A DNA stretch of 64,000 nt from Phascolarctos cinereus (lineage: Eukaryota; Chordata; Mammalia; Diprotodontia; Phascolarctidae): contig NW_018344037.1 of NCBI RefSeq assembly GCF_002099425.1, forward strand, positions 9,509,001-9,573,000. Direction: 5' to 3'. Below, one piece after another: positions 45,940-57,180 of this stretch. The notes under the pieces were generated by a model. That model was not told where the DNA came from and searched no databases. It worked only from the letters and a program-made list of their open reading frames with translations. Each line of letters begins with the position of its first letter. Within the stretch, counting starts at the first letter, position 1. Both the position numbers and the translations under genes were made by a program.

Positions 45940-46118
45940 TTGCTGTCACTCTTTCTTCTCACCTATCCTTAATTCCCTCTCAACCATTCTATACTCTCCA
46001 GTTTAAAGAGTATTCTCTTTGAATGTGAGCCTTTTCTTTTTTTTCCCCAGCACCTAGAATAGTGCCTGGAACATAGCAGGTGCTTAATAAATGCTTATGT
46101 ATTTGTTGATTGGAAGAA
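45940..46118 (+). repeat. L2 LINE, 3' end
   Basis: 'ccagcacctagaatagtgcc' then 'tggaacatagcaggtgctta' and 'ataaatgctta' is a well-kept L2 tail. Confidence 0.85.
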
Positions 46119-46149
46119 TAGAAAATTATACATTTTGTTTTTATTTCCT

Positions 46150-46300
46150 TTTCAATAATTCAATTCAATATTCCTTAAGAACCTACTGTGGTCAGAGCAT
46201 TGTGCTAGAAACTGGTTGAGCTAAAAACCTATGTAAGAAAGACTCCTTTAAAATTGATATGTTAAATAGTAGAAAATTATATATATAAATATAGAGAAAA
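46150..46300 (-). repeat. L2 LINE, 3' end
   Basis: 'caattcaatattccttaaga', 'acctactgtggtcagagcat', 'tgtgctagaaactgg': an antisense tail placed next to the sense tail at 45,940-46,118. Confidence 0.65.
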
Positions 46301-46734
46301 GGTGAAACATGTACATAAATAACTGATACAAAATAACACATGGTAAGTATACCAGGAAAAAAAAAAAACCTAAATGCCATGTGAGGGAATTTTGAGATAG
46401 GAACAATAATAATAAGTCAAATAGGATTTCAGTAAGTGAGATTTCTAATATTTCACCACCTGTCCTAAATCAAAGGTCTATCCAGTCTTTTGTCCTTGAC
46501 TAAAATATGTTAAATGAAACCATTTTATTGTTGTTTTTTTTCCATATAATACTCAGAACATATGGGGCACTGACCTTATCACTTTCAATATTAGACTTAC
46601 AATTTTGTGCTACTTTTTTGGGTATACATCCTAGGGTGAATTTTTATGAATCTTACTCAAATATAATTCATTGCTAAAATAGTGATGGTAGATAAAGTAA
46701 AAGAGGGCTTATAATTGTGATTCCATTAGAATAG
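46301..46734. other. unassigned sequence
   Basis: No gene or repeat recognised. Confidence 0.5.
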
Positions 46735-46938
46735 GGAACTGACTTCTTGGTTAGGAACCTTTCTCTACCAGGGCAGACTGGCACTTTTTCTGCAATTTTT
46801 AGTCTTGAAAAGTTGCTTAGAGCACTGAGAGATTAAATGGTGGTCACATATCCATTTTATTTCAGAGATGGAAATTTAACACACTTCTTCCTGACTTTGA
46901 GGGCAACTGTATTTTCACTATATATCATTCTGCCTCTC
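46735..46938 (-). repeat. MIR-like SINE
   Basis: 'agttgcttagagcactgaga', 'gattaaatggtggtcacat' and 'cactatatatcattctgcct' match an antisense marsupial MIR variant. Confidence 0.6.
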
Positions 46939-49654
46939 GACAGTTGAGGTATTGTTGCTTAATGGACAGAACAATATCCATTATTTATAGTCTTTTAAAG
47001 TTTATATTCTACATTTCCAGGAAATAGCCCATATGACCTTGCTTTAATAATATACTAAACAGATGTTTCCATGGTATTTAGAAGAAACCTTTAAAATGTA
47101 ATTTCCCTAATGATACAGACTAGTCAGAAGAAGAAAAACAAAAACTTGGCCATTTTCCCCCCTCAAATTTGGAATATAAGAAAAATGTATAAACAGAATG
47201 CAAATAAAAGTTTTCCACATATTGTGTCCCAAGTAGAAAATTCCAGTGGCATATTTACAAAACAAGTAATATGATTTTAAATGAAACACAGTTGACTATA
47301 TTAGAAGTGTGTCTTACGTTTATCATAATGTAAAACATACCAATAATATAACACAATACAAACTATGCCTATAATGAAAAATACATCTTCAGATAACTCT
47401 AAATTTAAAGAAATCACTACAAGTATCAGTTTGGTCTCATCACTATTATGTTCTTTAAGAACTTTTTAAAAATAGTTCCAGAATGAGATTATCCTGTATT
47501 TGTTCATTCATCTATTACTAGTGACTTTTTTTCAATTTTAACAATAGCCATTATCATATAATTCATTGCAAATATTTGCATTGATATCCACAAGATTAAG
47601 ATTTTTTTTAATATTCTCACATACACTAACATTTTGACTCACTCCATTTCCCCCTGTTTATCAAGGTACTATTATCACAGTACTAATTAGAGTGCTAAAA
47701 TATATACCACAAAGTTCTGTTTATGTCTTTATAGGAGGAAAAATTGTAAGATTTAGTGTGAATACATTTTTTTTTTACGTTAAGGAATATCCCTTGAAAT
47801 ATGGTTTTATATATATAATCTTTTGATACTTATTTCATGCTGGCTTGTTTTTATGTTATTATTTTTCTCATATAACATTTTAATAATACTCTTTCTTTTT
47901 CATTTAATTTCATTAGTAGTATTCACCATAAAATTCCCAAGTGAACATTGTGTTGAGTACCCATTAAATTAAAAAGCATGAGATGATCATTACAATAATT
48001 AAGAAAAACAGAATTACTTTTTCATAAATTTGTGATAATCTGTGTTTATTAACATCATGATTCCACAGTGGTTGGAAATAATTTCAGCTAGCAAATGTTA
48101 CTGCATTCAATACTCTTGGTTTAATTTATATTATAATAATCACCACTGTGAATTTTTTTCTTAAAGTTAATTTTCTAATAACTGTGGTACATATTGAATT
48201 TATGCAACACAAATAGAAATGCTTAAAATAGAATCTGAACAATAATTCACATTTTAAAAAAATGGTTGTAAAAGAAGGCATTCTTTTTGTACAACTTCCT
48301 GTTATAATCACAATCATTATCTTGAAGTTAGAGTCATGTTCTCCTATATTCTATCCTCTTTTCCACTACAATAACAGAATACAGCATTGTTATACCAAGA
48401 TAGTAATATGGTAAACTCTTTTGTCCTTTTCAAATTGATTGACCAACTACAATTCCCGCCTGCTCACCTTTCATGGAGCTAACATAGATTATTAGTTCCC
48501 TTTGCACTCATTTCTCACAACAGAGTATAGAAAATTAAGGAAATGTACAAAAATCATTGTGTAGTACTGTTTCATGAATTATCTTGGACATTATAGAATT
48601 CTGATGTTTCATTTTTGTGAAAAAGTTTGTCACAAGAGAGAAAATAGGCTAGTACAAATCCATTCTCCAGAGAATGGCTTCAGGGAGACTAGGGAGTAGC
48701 TTATTCTTGTAAAATATTAAGATTTTCATCTTACACTCCTCTTGGGATGTCCTCCCTGGAAAAGATAATAAGATTATCACTGTTGTGTTTATATAGTGAG
48801 GATGAAAAAAAAGGAGGGGGAGTAACCCTGAAAGACAATTAGAGAAATGGCTTCTTTTAGCCCTTTACTTTCTCTCTTCTCTCTCTCATTGAGAAGGTTG
48901 AGTCCAGCTATCCAGAACTACCTCAGATCCATTTCTCATCACTTCCTAACATCATCATTTACTTTATCATTCTTTCCTGCTAGAGGAGAGCTGTTCTTAT
49001 TTTTCTACACAGGTCCTTTATGTGCTTTCTGTAAGACCTTCCTCCTGTAAGCATCCCTTGTCTGTCATGAACCTTCAGTACTTTCTCTTGCCATTGGCCT
49101 ATAATCATGCTAAGGTCACTGTGGTAGAACAGTATTTTCCTCCACTATCATCAATACCACCATGGAAGCAAGTTCTTTGCCTAGAAGGGAAGGAAGCTGT
49201 CCTGAGACCTTAACATACGAAGCTAATGCTCAAGCCCGGTCACTGTTGATGCAGCTTTCTTTATACTTTAAATTTCATTGACAAGATTCCGGGGCCTCTA
49301 AGGACATAAAAGAAGCCCACCTATTTGGAATGAGTACTCTTCAGATTTGGAAGACATTTCATGTTTTCATAAGCCATCATACTTGGCCCTGAATATCAGG
49401 TAATTTCCGTATAGAATTGAGGGGAGCATGTCTACTTGAGTAAAATTATCCTTGTGGATTTATTTTTTTCCTGCTCTGATTACCAAGTCTCATTTTCTTT
49501 ATTTTTAAATGAGCCATGATTATTTCAATTCATTCCAGTTTCAACCCTGAGCTACTAGCGTGGCTTGAACCCACTTAACACATTAATTACCATTAATCCC
49601 CACAGTCCTAACAAAGGATTCCCATAACTATTTTGTTCCATTCAGCTACTATTC
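46939..49654. other. longest stretch without recognised repeats
   Basis: About 2.7 kb, AT-rich, with no SINE, L2, L1 or long microsatellite that I can see. Frames are 67 codons or less and resemble nothing. Around 48,840-49,240 the base content is higher in C and T, but no family is recognised. Confidence 0.5.
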
Positions 49655-50545
49655 AATTGCTCCATTTCATATATGAACTTGAAAAAGTTATCAACAGTCA
49701 ATTCTTCTACTTTACTATTTATTATCTATTCTCTTCTCATTATTATGAAATCCATTCTATTTAAACCAATCTCTCAAAAGTTACCATTGCTTTATGAATT
49801 GCCATGCCCAATGACTTTCTTTCAGTCTTCCTGCTCTATGATTTTTTTTGTAAGATACTTTTGACCACTCCTTGCTATGTAATACTCTACCTTCCCTTAG
49901 TTTCAGAGAAAGAGAATGCCCTTCTGGTTCTCCTTTCCCCCCCATACATCCTGTCTTTCTCTACTGGTTCATCATCCTGTTTGGATACCTCAGTGTGATT
50001 ATTCTTCAAGGCTATGATCTTGGTTCTCTTTCTTGTTTCTTTCTAAAATTTCTCTGGAGATAATGTTCTTTTTTCTCATGACTTCAGTTAACACATTTAT
50101 TCAACAACTTCCACATCTAGCTCCGACCTCTCTTTTGGATTACAGACTTTTATCACCAACTACCTATAGGACATCTCCACCTGGATATCTCATGGAAACA
50201 CAAATTCAACACAATTTAAAGAAAAAATATTTTTTCTTTCTTCAGATTATGTCTTTTATTGTTACTTCACTTTCTACTTATATATTATCACCATTCACTG
50301 AAATGTTGGAAACCGCAAGGTTATTTTCCCTTAGTCTAATATCCAATCAACAGCCAAGCCCTATTAATTCCACTGCTGTAACATTTCTCACTTCTTCCTG
50401 CTTTCCATTGTATTTTGCCACTATCATAGTACATCAAGTTCATAGTGAACGACTTGGAACCTCATTCTTTACACCTCAGTTTCCCTTCTCCGCACTCATT
50501 TCATATAATTCATCCTCCACCATATTCAGAATAATACTTCTGTTT
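49655..50545 (+). repeat. L2 LINE, ORF2 portion
   Basis: Diverged sense L2 text: 'gattattcttcaaggctatg', 'atcaccaactacctatagga', 'catctccacctggatatctc'. The frame at 50,033-50,554 (173 codons) is the longest in the window but matches only this relic. It has no tail and stops just before the antisense L2 below. Confidence 0.6.
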
Positions 50546-50574
50546 AATGTGTAAAAAGCTAGTCATACTATTTC

Positions 50575-52224
50575 TTTCAAGTAAACAAACATGTATTAAG
50601 CACCTAATATACGGCAGTGCTGGGGATACAGATAAAGGCAAAACAATCTCTGCTGTCAAGTTGATGGCAGTTTAATGGGAGAGAAACATGAAAGCAACTA
50701 GGTACAGACAAGACATATACAAAACGTATCAAAATAATTTCAGAGGGAACCAATAATATTAAAGAGGATTTAGAAAGGCATATTGTAGAATATGGGATTT
50801 TAACTAAGTTTTGAAAGAAACTAGGTAAGCTAGGAGGTAGAGACGAGGAAGGAGAGAATTTCATGCATTGAGGACAGCCAGTCAACATGCCCAGAGTCAG
50901 GAGACGGAATGTGGTGTACAAGGAGCAGCAATGAAGGCCAGTGTCACTGGATGATTGATTATGTGAGGGGAATGATGTATAAGAAGGGTATATGTAGCAC
51001 ACTTGCTTCCAAACTTCCACAGAATTTTGTTTTTGATTCTGGCAGCAACGCTGCAGTTCACTGAATAGGGAAGTGACATTGTTAGACTTGTGTTTCAGGA
51101 AGATCACTTTGACAGCTGTGTGAAGTATAGACTGAAGTGAGGAGAGACTTGAGGCAAGAAGGCAGAATTGATAGTTGTTCAGCCATTTCATTCGTGTCTG
51201 ACTCTGCATGAACACATCTGGGATTTTCTTGTCAAAGATACTAGAGTGCTTTGCCATTCCTTCTCCAGCTCATTTTACAGAAGAGTTACTCAGGCAGAGT
51301 TAAGTTACTTGCTCAGGGTCACACAGCTAATAAGTATCTGAGGCCACATTCAAATTCAGAAACATTAGTCTTCCTGACTTCAGGCCTGGCACTCTACCTA
51401 CTGTGCTACCCTAATTGCCTTCAAAGATTGACCATACTTGTCAATAGATTGAATATGGGGATGGTGCGGGAGAGGGTGAGGAGTTGAGGATGATACATAG
51501 TTTGCAAAGCTGTATGAATGGGATGATGATAATACCCTTGAAAGTAATAGGGAAATTAAGAAGAAAGGTGTGTTTGGAGGGAAAAATAATTAGTTACGTT
51601 TTGTACATATTTATTTTAAGATACCTATAAAACATCTTGTTCAAAATGCCTAAAAAGCACTTGGAAATGTGAGACTAGATGTCAGAAGAGAGGTTAGAAG
51701 TACACAAATAGATCTGAGCATCATCTGCATAGAGATAATAGTTGAATATGTGGAAACTGTTAAGGTCAAAACTGAGCAAAAGAATGCAGAAGGAGAAGAA
51801 AAGAGAGTCCAGGACAGAACCTTGGGGGAACTCAGCTTTAGCAGGTGTGATCTAAGTGAAGATCCAGCAGAGGACGCTGAGAAAGAACAGCCTGACAAGT
51901 AGGAGAACCAAGAGAAATTAGTGTAAAAAAAATCACCTAAGGAGAAGAAAGCATTACAAAGAAAAGTGATCTACAGAGGATTAAAAGTAGAGAGGTCAAG
52001 AAAGATGAGGATGAAGAAAAAGCCATTTTATTTGACAATTAAGATATCACTGGTAACTTAGGAGAGAACAGCTGGAGTTGAATGAGGATGTCAGAAACCA
52101 GATTATTGAGAATTAATAAAAGACTGAGAAGAAAGAGTGGAAGCACAGATTGTAGCTGCCTTTCTTGAATTTAGAGGGAAAAGAGGAGAAGGATATGGGA
52201 CCATAGCTAGTGGGGATATTTGGA
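50575..52224 (-). repeat. L2 LINE, long antisense copy (first part)
   Basis: It starts with the antisense tail 'aacatgtattaagcacctaa', passes 'gaccagtgtcactgg'-like text and 'cattgttagacttgtgtttc', and continues to the HAL1 insertion at 52,241. A Mar1 SINE interrupts it at 51,172. The 217-codon minus-strand frame (50,604-51,257) is L2 in sense with a SINE end, not a gene. Confidence 0.7.
51172..51420 (-). repeat. Mar1-type CORE-SINE
   Basis: Antisense 'cattcgtgtctgactctgca', 'gagtgctttgccattccttc', 'ggtcacacagctaataagta', end 'ctacctactgtgctaccc'. Inserted in the L2. Confidence 0.9.
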
Positions 52225-53148
52225 TCAAGTGAAGAGTTTGGTGTTTTTATTTTTGTTTTTGGTTTTTCAATTCCAATGCATTTTATTTTATTTTTTTGAA
52301 TTTTTAAAAAAAAATTTCAAATGTATTTACTTTTAGTTTTCAACATCACTTCTACAAGATTTTGAGTTCCAAATTTTCACCCCAACTCACCTCTCCCCCC
52401 ATCCCCAGATGGCATGCATTCTGAATATCCTTTCCCCTAGTCTTCCCTCCCTTTTATCTCTCCCCCTCTTCTCTTATTCCATTCCCCTTCTATTTTCCTG
52501 TAGAGCAGGATAGATTTCTGTACCCAATTTCCTGTATTTCTTATTTCCCAGTTGTATGTGAAAACATTTTTTTAAACATGTGTTTTTAAAACTTTGGGTT
52601 CCAAATTTCCTCCCTTACTCCCTCCCCACCCACCCTAATTGAAAAGGCAAGCAACTCAACATAGGTTATCCGTGTGCAGTTATGCAAAATACTTCCATAG
52701 TAGTCATAGTGTGAAAAACTAACTCTATTTCCCTTAATCCTATCCCATCCTCCCCATTTATTCTATTCTTTCTTTTGACCCTGTCCCTCCTCAGAATTGT
52801 TTGCTTCTGATTGACCCCTTTCCCAATCTGCCCTCCTCTCTATCATTCCCCTTCCTTCTTGCCCCCTTCTCCCCCTTTTTTCCTGTAGGGTAAGACAGAT
52901 TTCCATACCCGATTGAGCGTGTATGCTTTTCCTTCCTTAAACCACATCCTATGAGAATAAGATTCACTCATTCCCTCTCACCTTCCCGTTTCCCCTCCAC
53001 TGTAAGAGCCTTTTCTTTTCTATTTTTTGTGAGATAATTTACCCCATTCTACCTCTCCTTTTCTCCTTCTACCAGTATAATCCTCTCTCACCCATTAATT
53101 TTATTCTCCAGATATGACTCCTTCATCTTCAACTCATCCTGTGTCCTG

Positions 53149-53151
<3 letters not shown>

Positions 53152-53203
<52 letters not shown>

Positions 53204-53220
53204 ATCTATATATATACATA
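53152..53220. repeat. (CTAT)n microsatellite in HAL1 3' UTR
   Basis: About 14 CTAT units followed by TATATA. The same spot in the 28,754 copy has only a few units (about 29,600), so it expanded after insertion. Confidence 0.95.
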
Positions 53221-53374
53221 CATATAATTCTTTCCCTCCAACTACCCTAATACTGACAAAGGTCTCATGAGTTATAAATGTCATTTTTTCCGTGCAGGAA
53301 TGTAAACAGTTCAACCTTAATAAGTCTCTTATGATTTCTCTTTCCTGTTTACCTCTTCATGTTCCACTTGAGTG

Positions 53375-54445
53375 TTATATTTGAAAGTTAAATTTTCTAT
53401 TCAGCTCTGGTCTTTTCATCAAGAATGCTTGAAAGTCCTCTATTTCACTGAATGACTATTGTTTTTCCCTTGAAGGATTATACTCAGTTTTGCTGAGTAG
53501 GTGATTCTTGGTTGTAATCCTATCTCCTTTGCCCTCAGGAATATTCTGTTTGATGTCCTGAGGTTCCTTAATGTAGAAGCTACTAAATCTTGTGTTATCC
53601 TAATTGTGTTTCCACAATACTTGAATTTTTTTTTTTTTTCTGGCTGCTTGCAATATTTTCTCCTTGGCTGAGAACTCTGGAATTTGGCTACAATATTCCT
53701 AGGAGTTTTCCTTTGGGATCTCTTTCAGGAGGAGATTGGTGGATTCTTTCAATTTCTATTTTGCCCTCTGGTTCTAAAATATCAGGGCAGTTTTCCTTGA
53801 TAATTTCTTGAAAGATGATGTCTAGGCTCTTTTTTTGATCATGGCTTTCAGATAGTCCAATAATTTTTAAATTGTCTCTCCTGGAGCTATTTTCCAGGTT
53901 GGTTGTTTTTACAATGAGATATTTCACATTGTTTTCTAATTTTTCATTCTTTTGGATTTGTTTTATAGTGTCTCGATTTCTCATAAAGTCACTAGCTTAC
54001 TATTGCTCTATTTTAATTTTTAAAGAAGTATTTTCTTCAGCAAGCTTTTGGACTTCCTTTTCAATTTGGCCAATTTTGTTTTTTAAGGCATTCTTCTCCT
54101 CATTGGCTTTTTGGACCTCTTTTGCCATTTGGGTTAGGCTATTTTTTAAGGTGTTAATTTCTTCAGGATTTTTTTGGGTCTCCTTTAGCAAGCTGTTGAC
54201 TTTTTTTTTCATGGTTTTCTTGCATCACTCTCATTTCTCTTCCCAGGTTTTTCCTCTACTTCTCTTGCTTATTTCTCAAAATCCTTTTTGAGTTCTTCCA
54301 TGGCCTGTGCCCAATTCATATTTTTCTTGGGAGCTTTGGATGTAGGAGCTTTGACTTTGTTGTCTTCTTCTGGTTGTATGTTTTGATCTTCTTTGTTAAC
54401 AAAAAATGATTCAATGCTCTGACTCTTTTTGCGAGGTTTGCTCAT
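53375..54445 (-). pseudogene. broken LINE ORF1 (L1 ORF1p-like RNA-binding protein)
   Basis: M1 lies at 54,445. Basic KPRKK (residues 4-7 area) precedes SQSIESFF (residues 8-15; 54,401-54,424), a PCNA-binding-like motif. A stop (54,269-54,271) follows KKDFEK. The coiled coil with heptads runs at 54,000-54,212 (EEINTLKNSLTQM, KEVQKANEEKNALKNKI). The RRM region is at 53,688-53,984 (NLKIIGLSE, IEIERIH). The C-terminal domain (LQPRITYSAKLS) lies near 53,500. About 356 codons in all, near L1 ORF1 length. It has frame breaks, so no whole protein is made. Confidence 0.85.
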
Positions 54446-55249
54446 GATCCCAGCCAATTACTTGAGTTATAAACTCTTTGTGAAGGTAGAGGTCTGCTTC
54501 CAATGTGGAGAATGTACTGTCCCAAACTTTGGGGGTTTACACAGCTGTTTTTAGAGATACTTCTAGGGACCTGCAAATTTTCAGTTCTTGCAAGGTGGTA
54601 TGATAAGGGGCGAGGTGTTTACTCCTTTCCTGGTCTGTGGTGTGGTCTATAAGTGACCACAAGCTCTCTTTTCTGTCTTGGAACTTCCTCTGCACAGGCG
54701 CTACAAGCTCCTCCTAGCCCCAGGACTGCCACCCAGAATTGTGACGAAGCACAGGCAAGGCAAGAGATCCCCTGAAATCCTTCTTTGATCAGCTGCTCGA
54801 TTCCCCCTCAGTCTGTGGGCCTGAAGCTCAGGAAGCAGCCACCGACCCGGGGCAGCGCTCCTTGCTCTGCGCTCAGGAACTGGCTCTGAGACCTAGTTCC
54901 TCTCTCACCGCAGAAACAGACTCTTCCCACTGACCTTCTAAGTAGTCTTTGATGTTCGTAGGTTGAGAAGTCTGCAATCTGCCGCAGCTGCCTGCAATTC
55001 AGTCCTCTGAGGCCTGCTCCATGTTTGCTGCGGCCTGTGTGCCCACGCCAAACTGTGCTCCTTTACCAGGATGTCTCGATATACCTCTCTGATCAACCAT
55101 CCAGGTTGTCTTGGGCTTGAAATTTGTTTCGCTCTGTGGATTTCGCTTTTTGTGGGTTCTGCTGCTTTAGAATTTGTTTAGAGCCATTTTTAATAGGTAT
55201 TTGGAGGGGTTTGGGAGACAGCTCAAGTAAGTCACTGCTTTCACTCCGC

Positions 55250-55259
55250 CGTCTTGGCT
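55250..55259 (-). promoter_or_regulatory. YY1-type site at HAL1 5' end (one base changed)
   Basis: The minus strand reads GCCAAGACGG, one base off the GCCAAGATGG of the other two copies and of human L1. Confidence 0.45.
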
Positions 55260-55283
55260 CTGCCCCCTCAAGTGAAGAGTTTG

Positions 55284-56220
55284 TGATAATGACAGGAGAG
55301 GCCTGTATTTTTGCAGGCAGCATAGAAGCAGTCAGTAGATAGTTGGAGCTAGAAGATGGGAGAGAGTGGGGATGATATTGGGGGCAATCTTCTCTAGAAG
55401 AAAAGATGGAATAGGATCACTTGGGTATGTAGAGGGATTTTTCTTGGTGCAAAGAAGGGTCACTTCTTCTTATAAGATGGAAATTAAGGATGTGTTGGGG
55501 TAGATGACTTTAACTGATATTACAGGAGGAGAGAAGAAGAGGGAGCTCTTGGAAAATGACCTCAGTATTTTCAGTGAAGTGCGAGGCAAGGTTCTAATCA
55601 GAGAGAAGGGGGAAAGAGGGAGCCATCGGATGTTGAAGAAGCATGCAATGTTTTGATGAAATGGTTAAGTCACTGTTGTGAGTAGTATGGTAAGTCCATT
55701 AGGGAGTTATAAAAGGATTGCCTTGTCATAGTGAGAGTCCAGTTGAGAATGTGTCACACAAATTTGTAGTGGGCTCAGCACAATTCTAAAATTTTCTCCA
55801 CCTTTGCTCAGCAGCATGTGAGTAGGAGTTAAGGAAATGGATAGTGGGTGTAACATAAGAATGAGTTCATTGAGGAATCAAGGAGAATGTCTTAAATGTA
55901 TGTTGTTAACAGCTACCAGAATCTTGATTGGGGAATTAAATATGTATTGATTGAAACTCAAAGGTGATTGAGAATGAGAGAGATTAGAAAGGGGCAATGA
56001 GAAGTATTTCAACTGCCCTACTAGAGTCAATGAATCAGGGACTATGAATGAAAGGACAATCAGTACTGGAAAAGGAAGCCATGCTGCATCATTAGGAGAA
56101 ACCAGGTATCAGCGAGTGCAAGAAGATGGAGGGAGGAAGAAAAGAAAATTTTTAAGACAAAAGCTAGTTTTTGATTTGTTTTCATTTTATTTTTGTTTCC
56201 TTTTCACATATTAAAATAGT
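55284..56220 (-). repeat. L2 LINE, long antisense copy (second part)
   Basis: It continues the L2 after the HAL1 insertion with purine-rich antisense text ('gaggcctgtatttttgcagg', 'cagtattttcagtgaagtgc'). Assignment becomes weaker toward 56,220, where I cannot fix the 5' limit. Confidence 0.5.
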
Positions 56221-56439
56221 CATTCCAGACAGCTGAGTGTTGTGTTAAAGGGGATGGGAATAAAGGATCATGAATGAGGCTTGAACAACATAGTTAGAAA
56301 TGAGGAGGGGGGAGGAATGCAGAGCATTCCTGTGTTAGGGCATGGCTTCTGTGGAGTTTTAGGTAGCCTGAGAGGGTACCTGGAATGGAATAGAATGGCT
56401 GCTTAGGGAGGCCTATGCTTAAAAATATATTTGATGACT

Positions 56440-57180
56440 TCATTGCCTGACGAATAAAGTTCAGTGTCCTTTCGGATATTCAGACCCTCCACAGTCTGAT
56501 GCCAATTTACACTCCCTGACTTGTGTCATATTACAGCCCTTTCTTCTTCAATAAAACTGGATTGCTTTCTGTAATAGAGAAGGCAACTTGGTACAGGAGG
56601 AAGAAAACTAATTTGGAGTCAGAGACCATGAATCTAAATCCTTTCTCTGACACTTACTGTCTCACCTGTGTGTCTTTGGGAAAGTCATTCAGCCTGCCTA
56701 GGTCTTAGTTCTCTCATCTATATAAAGAAGGGTTGGGCTAGATGATGTCTATGGTTTTTTTTTTAAAGCTCTAGTTCTGTGATTCTAAGATCCTTGAATA
56801 TTCCCTGTTCTTTTTTTTAAATCTCTAAGCCTTTCATAAGCGAGCCCTGCTGCCTTCTTTTCCTCTCTTGACCTATTGAATTCCTATGATATACAACCAT
56901 TACACATAAACTAAAGGCTATTTCCCACATGAAGACTTCCCTAATTCCCCTTATTAGTGACAACTGCTTAAGCCTCACATAAGACTTTGTTTATACCTCC
57001 CTAATGTGCTTATGATATCAGGCAAGAATGTATTCTAAATGTCTGTATTTTTATACTTTTACTAATAAGATCCACAAGTTCAGGGACAGTATATCCCGTT
57101 TACTTTTAGTATATTTCCTAGTGCCTCTGAAAGTATTCTTCACATAGGAAGGGCAGGATAAATATATGCTGAATGTTAAT
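56440..57180 (+). repeat. L2 LINE, 3' portion, with nested MIR3
   Basis: 'cagaccctccacagtctgat' and 'ctgacttgtgtcatattaca' before the MIR3, then 'cccacatgaagacttcccta' and a diverged tail. Sense orientation. Confidence 0.7.
56578..56795 (+). repeat. MIR3 SINE, full length
   Basis: 'acttggtacaggaggaagaa', 'aatttggagtcagagaccat', 'cattcagcctgcctaggtct', 'gggctagatgatgtctatgg', end 'ctagttctgtgattctaaga': the complete MIR3 order. Nested in L2. Confidence 0.88.

Larger units (their letters stand above)
52241..55267 (-). mobile_element. HAL1-type half-LINE (L1-derived), full length
   Basis: About 3.03 kb on the minus strand: 5' UTR 54,446-55,267, broken ORF1 53,375-54,445, 3' UTR 52,241-53,374 with a CTAT microsatellite and an A tail. 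No ORF2. TCAAGTGAAGAGTTTG flanks it exactly at 52,225-52,240 and 55,268-55,283, in the middle of an antisense L2. It is the same subfamily as the 28,754 copy by closely matching protein text. Confidence 0.9.

Noticed and set aside
50033-50554. 173-codon plus-strand frame
   Set aside because: It is a diverged L2 relic; no domain is visible and it stops at the edge of the neighbouring L2.
50604-51257. 217-codon minus-strand frame, longest in the window
   Set aside because: It lies on the sense strand of an antisense L2 copy plus the end of a Mar1 SINE. Its text (LQSILHTAVKVIFLKHKS) is typical L2, not a host gene.
53152-53220. CTAT repeats as a possible CRISPR-like array
   Set aside because: The unit is four bases with no spacers, a plain microsatellite.
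53872-54291. 139-codon plus-strand hydrophobic frame resembling a membrane protein
   Set aside because: It is the antisense of the HAL1 ORF1 coiled coil; the Phe/Leu-rich text comes from Lys/Glu codons on the other strand. The frame at 30,555-30,860 is the same effect.
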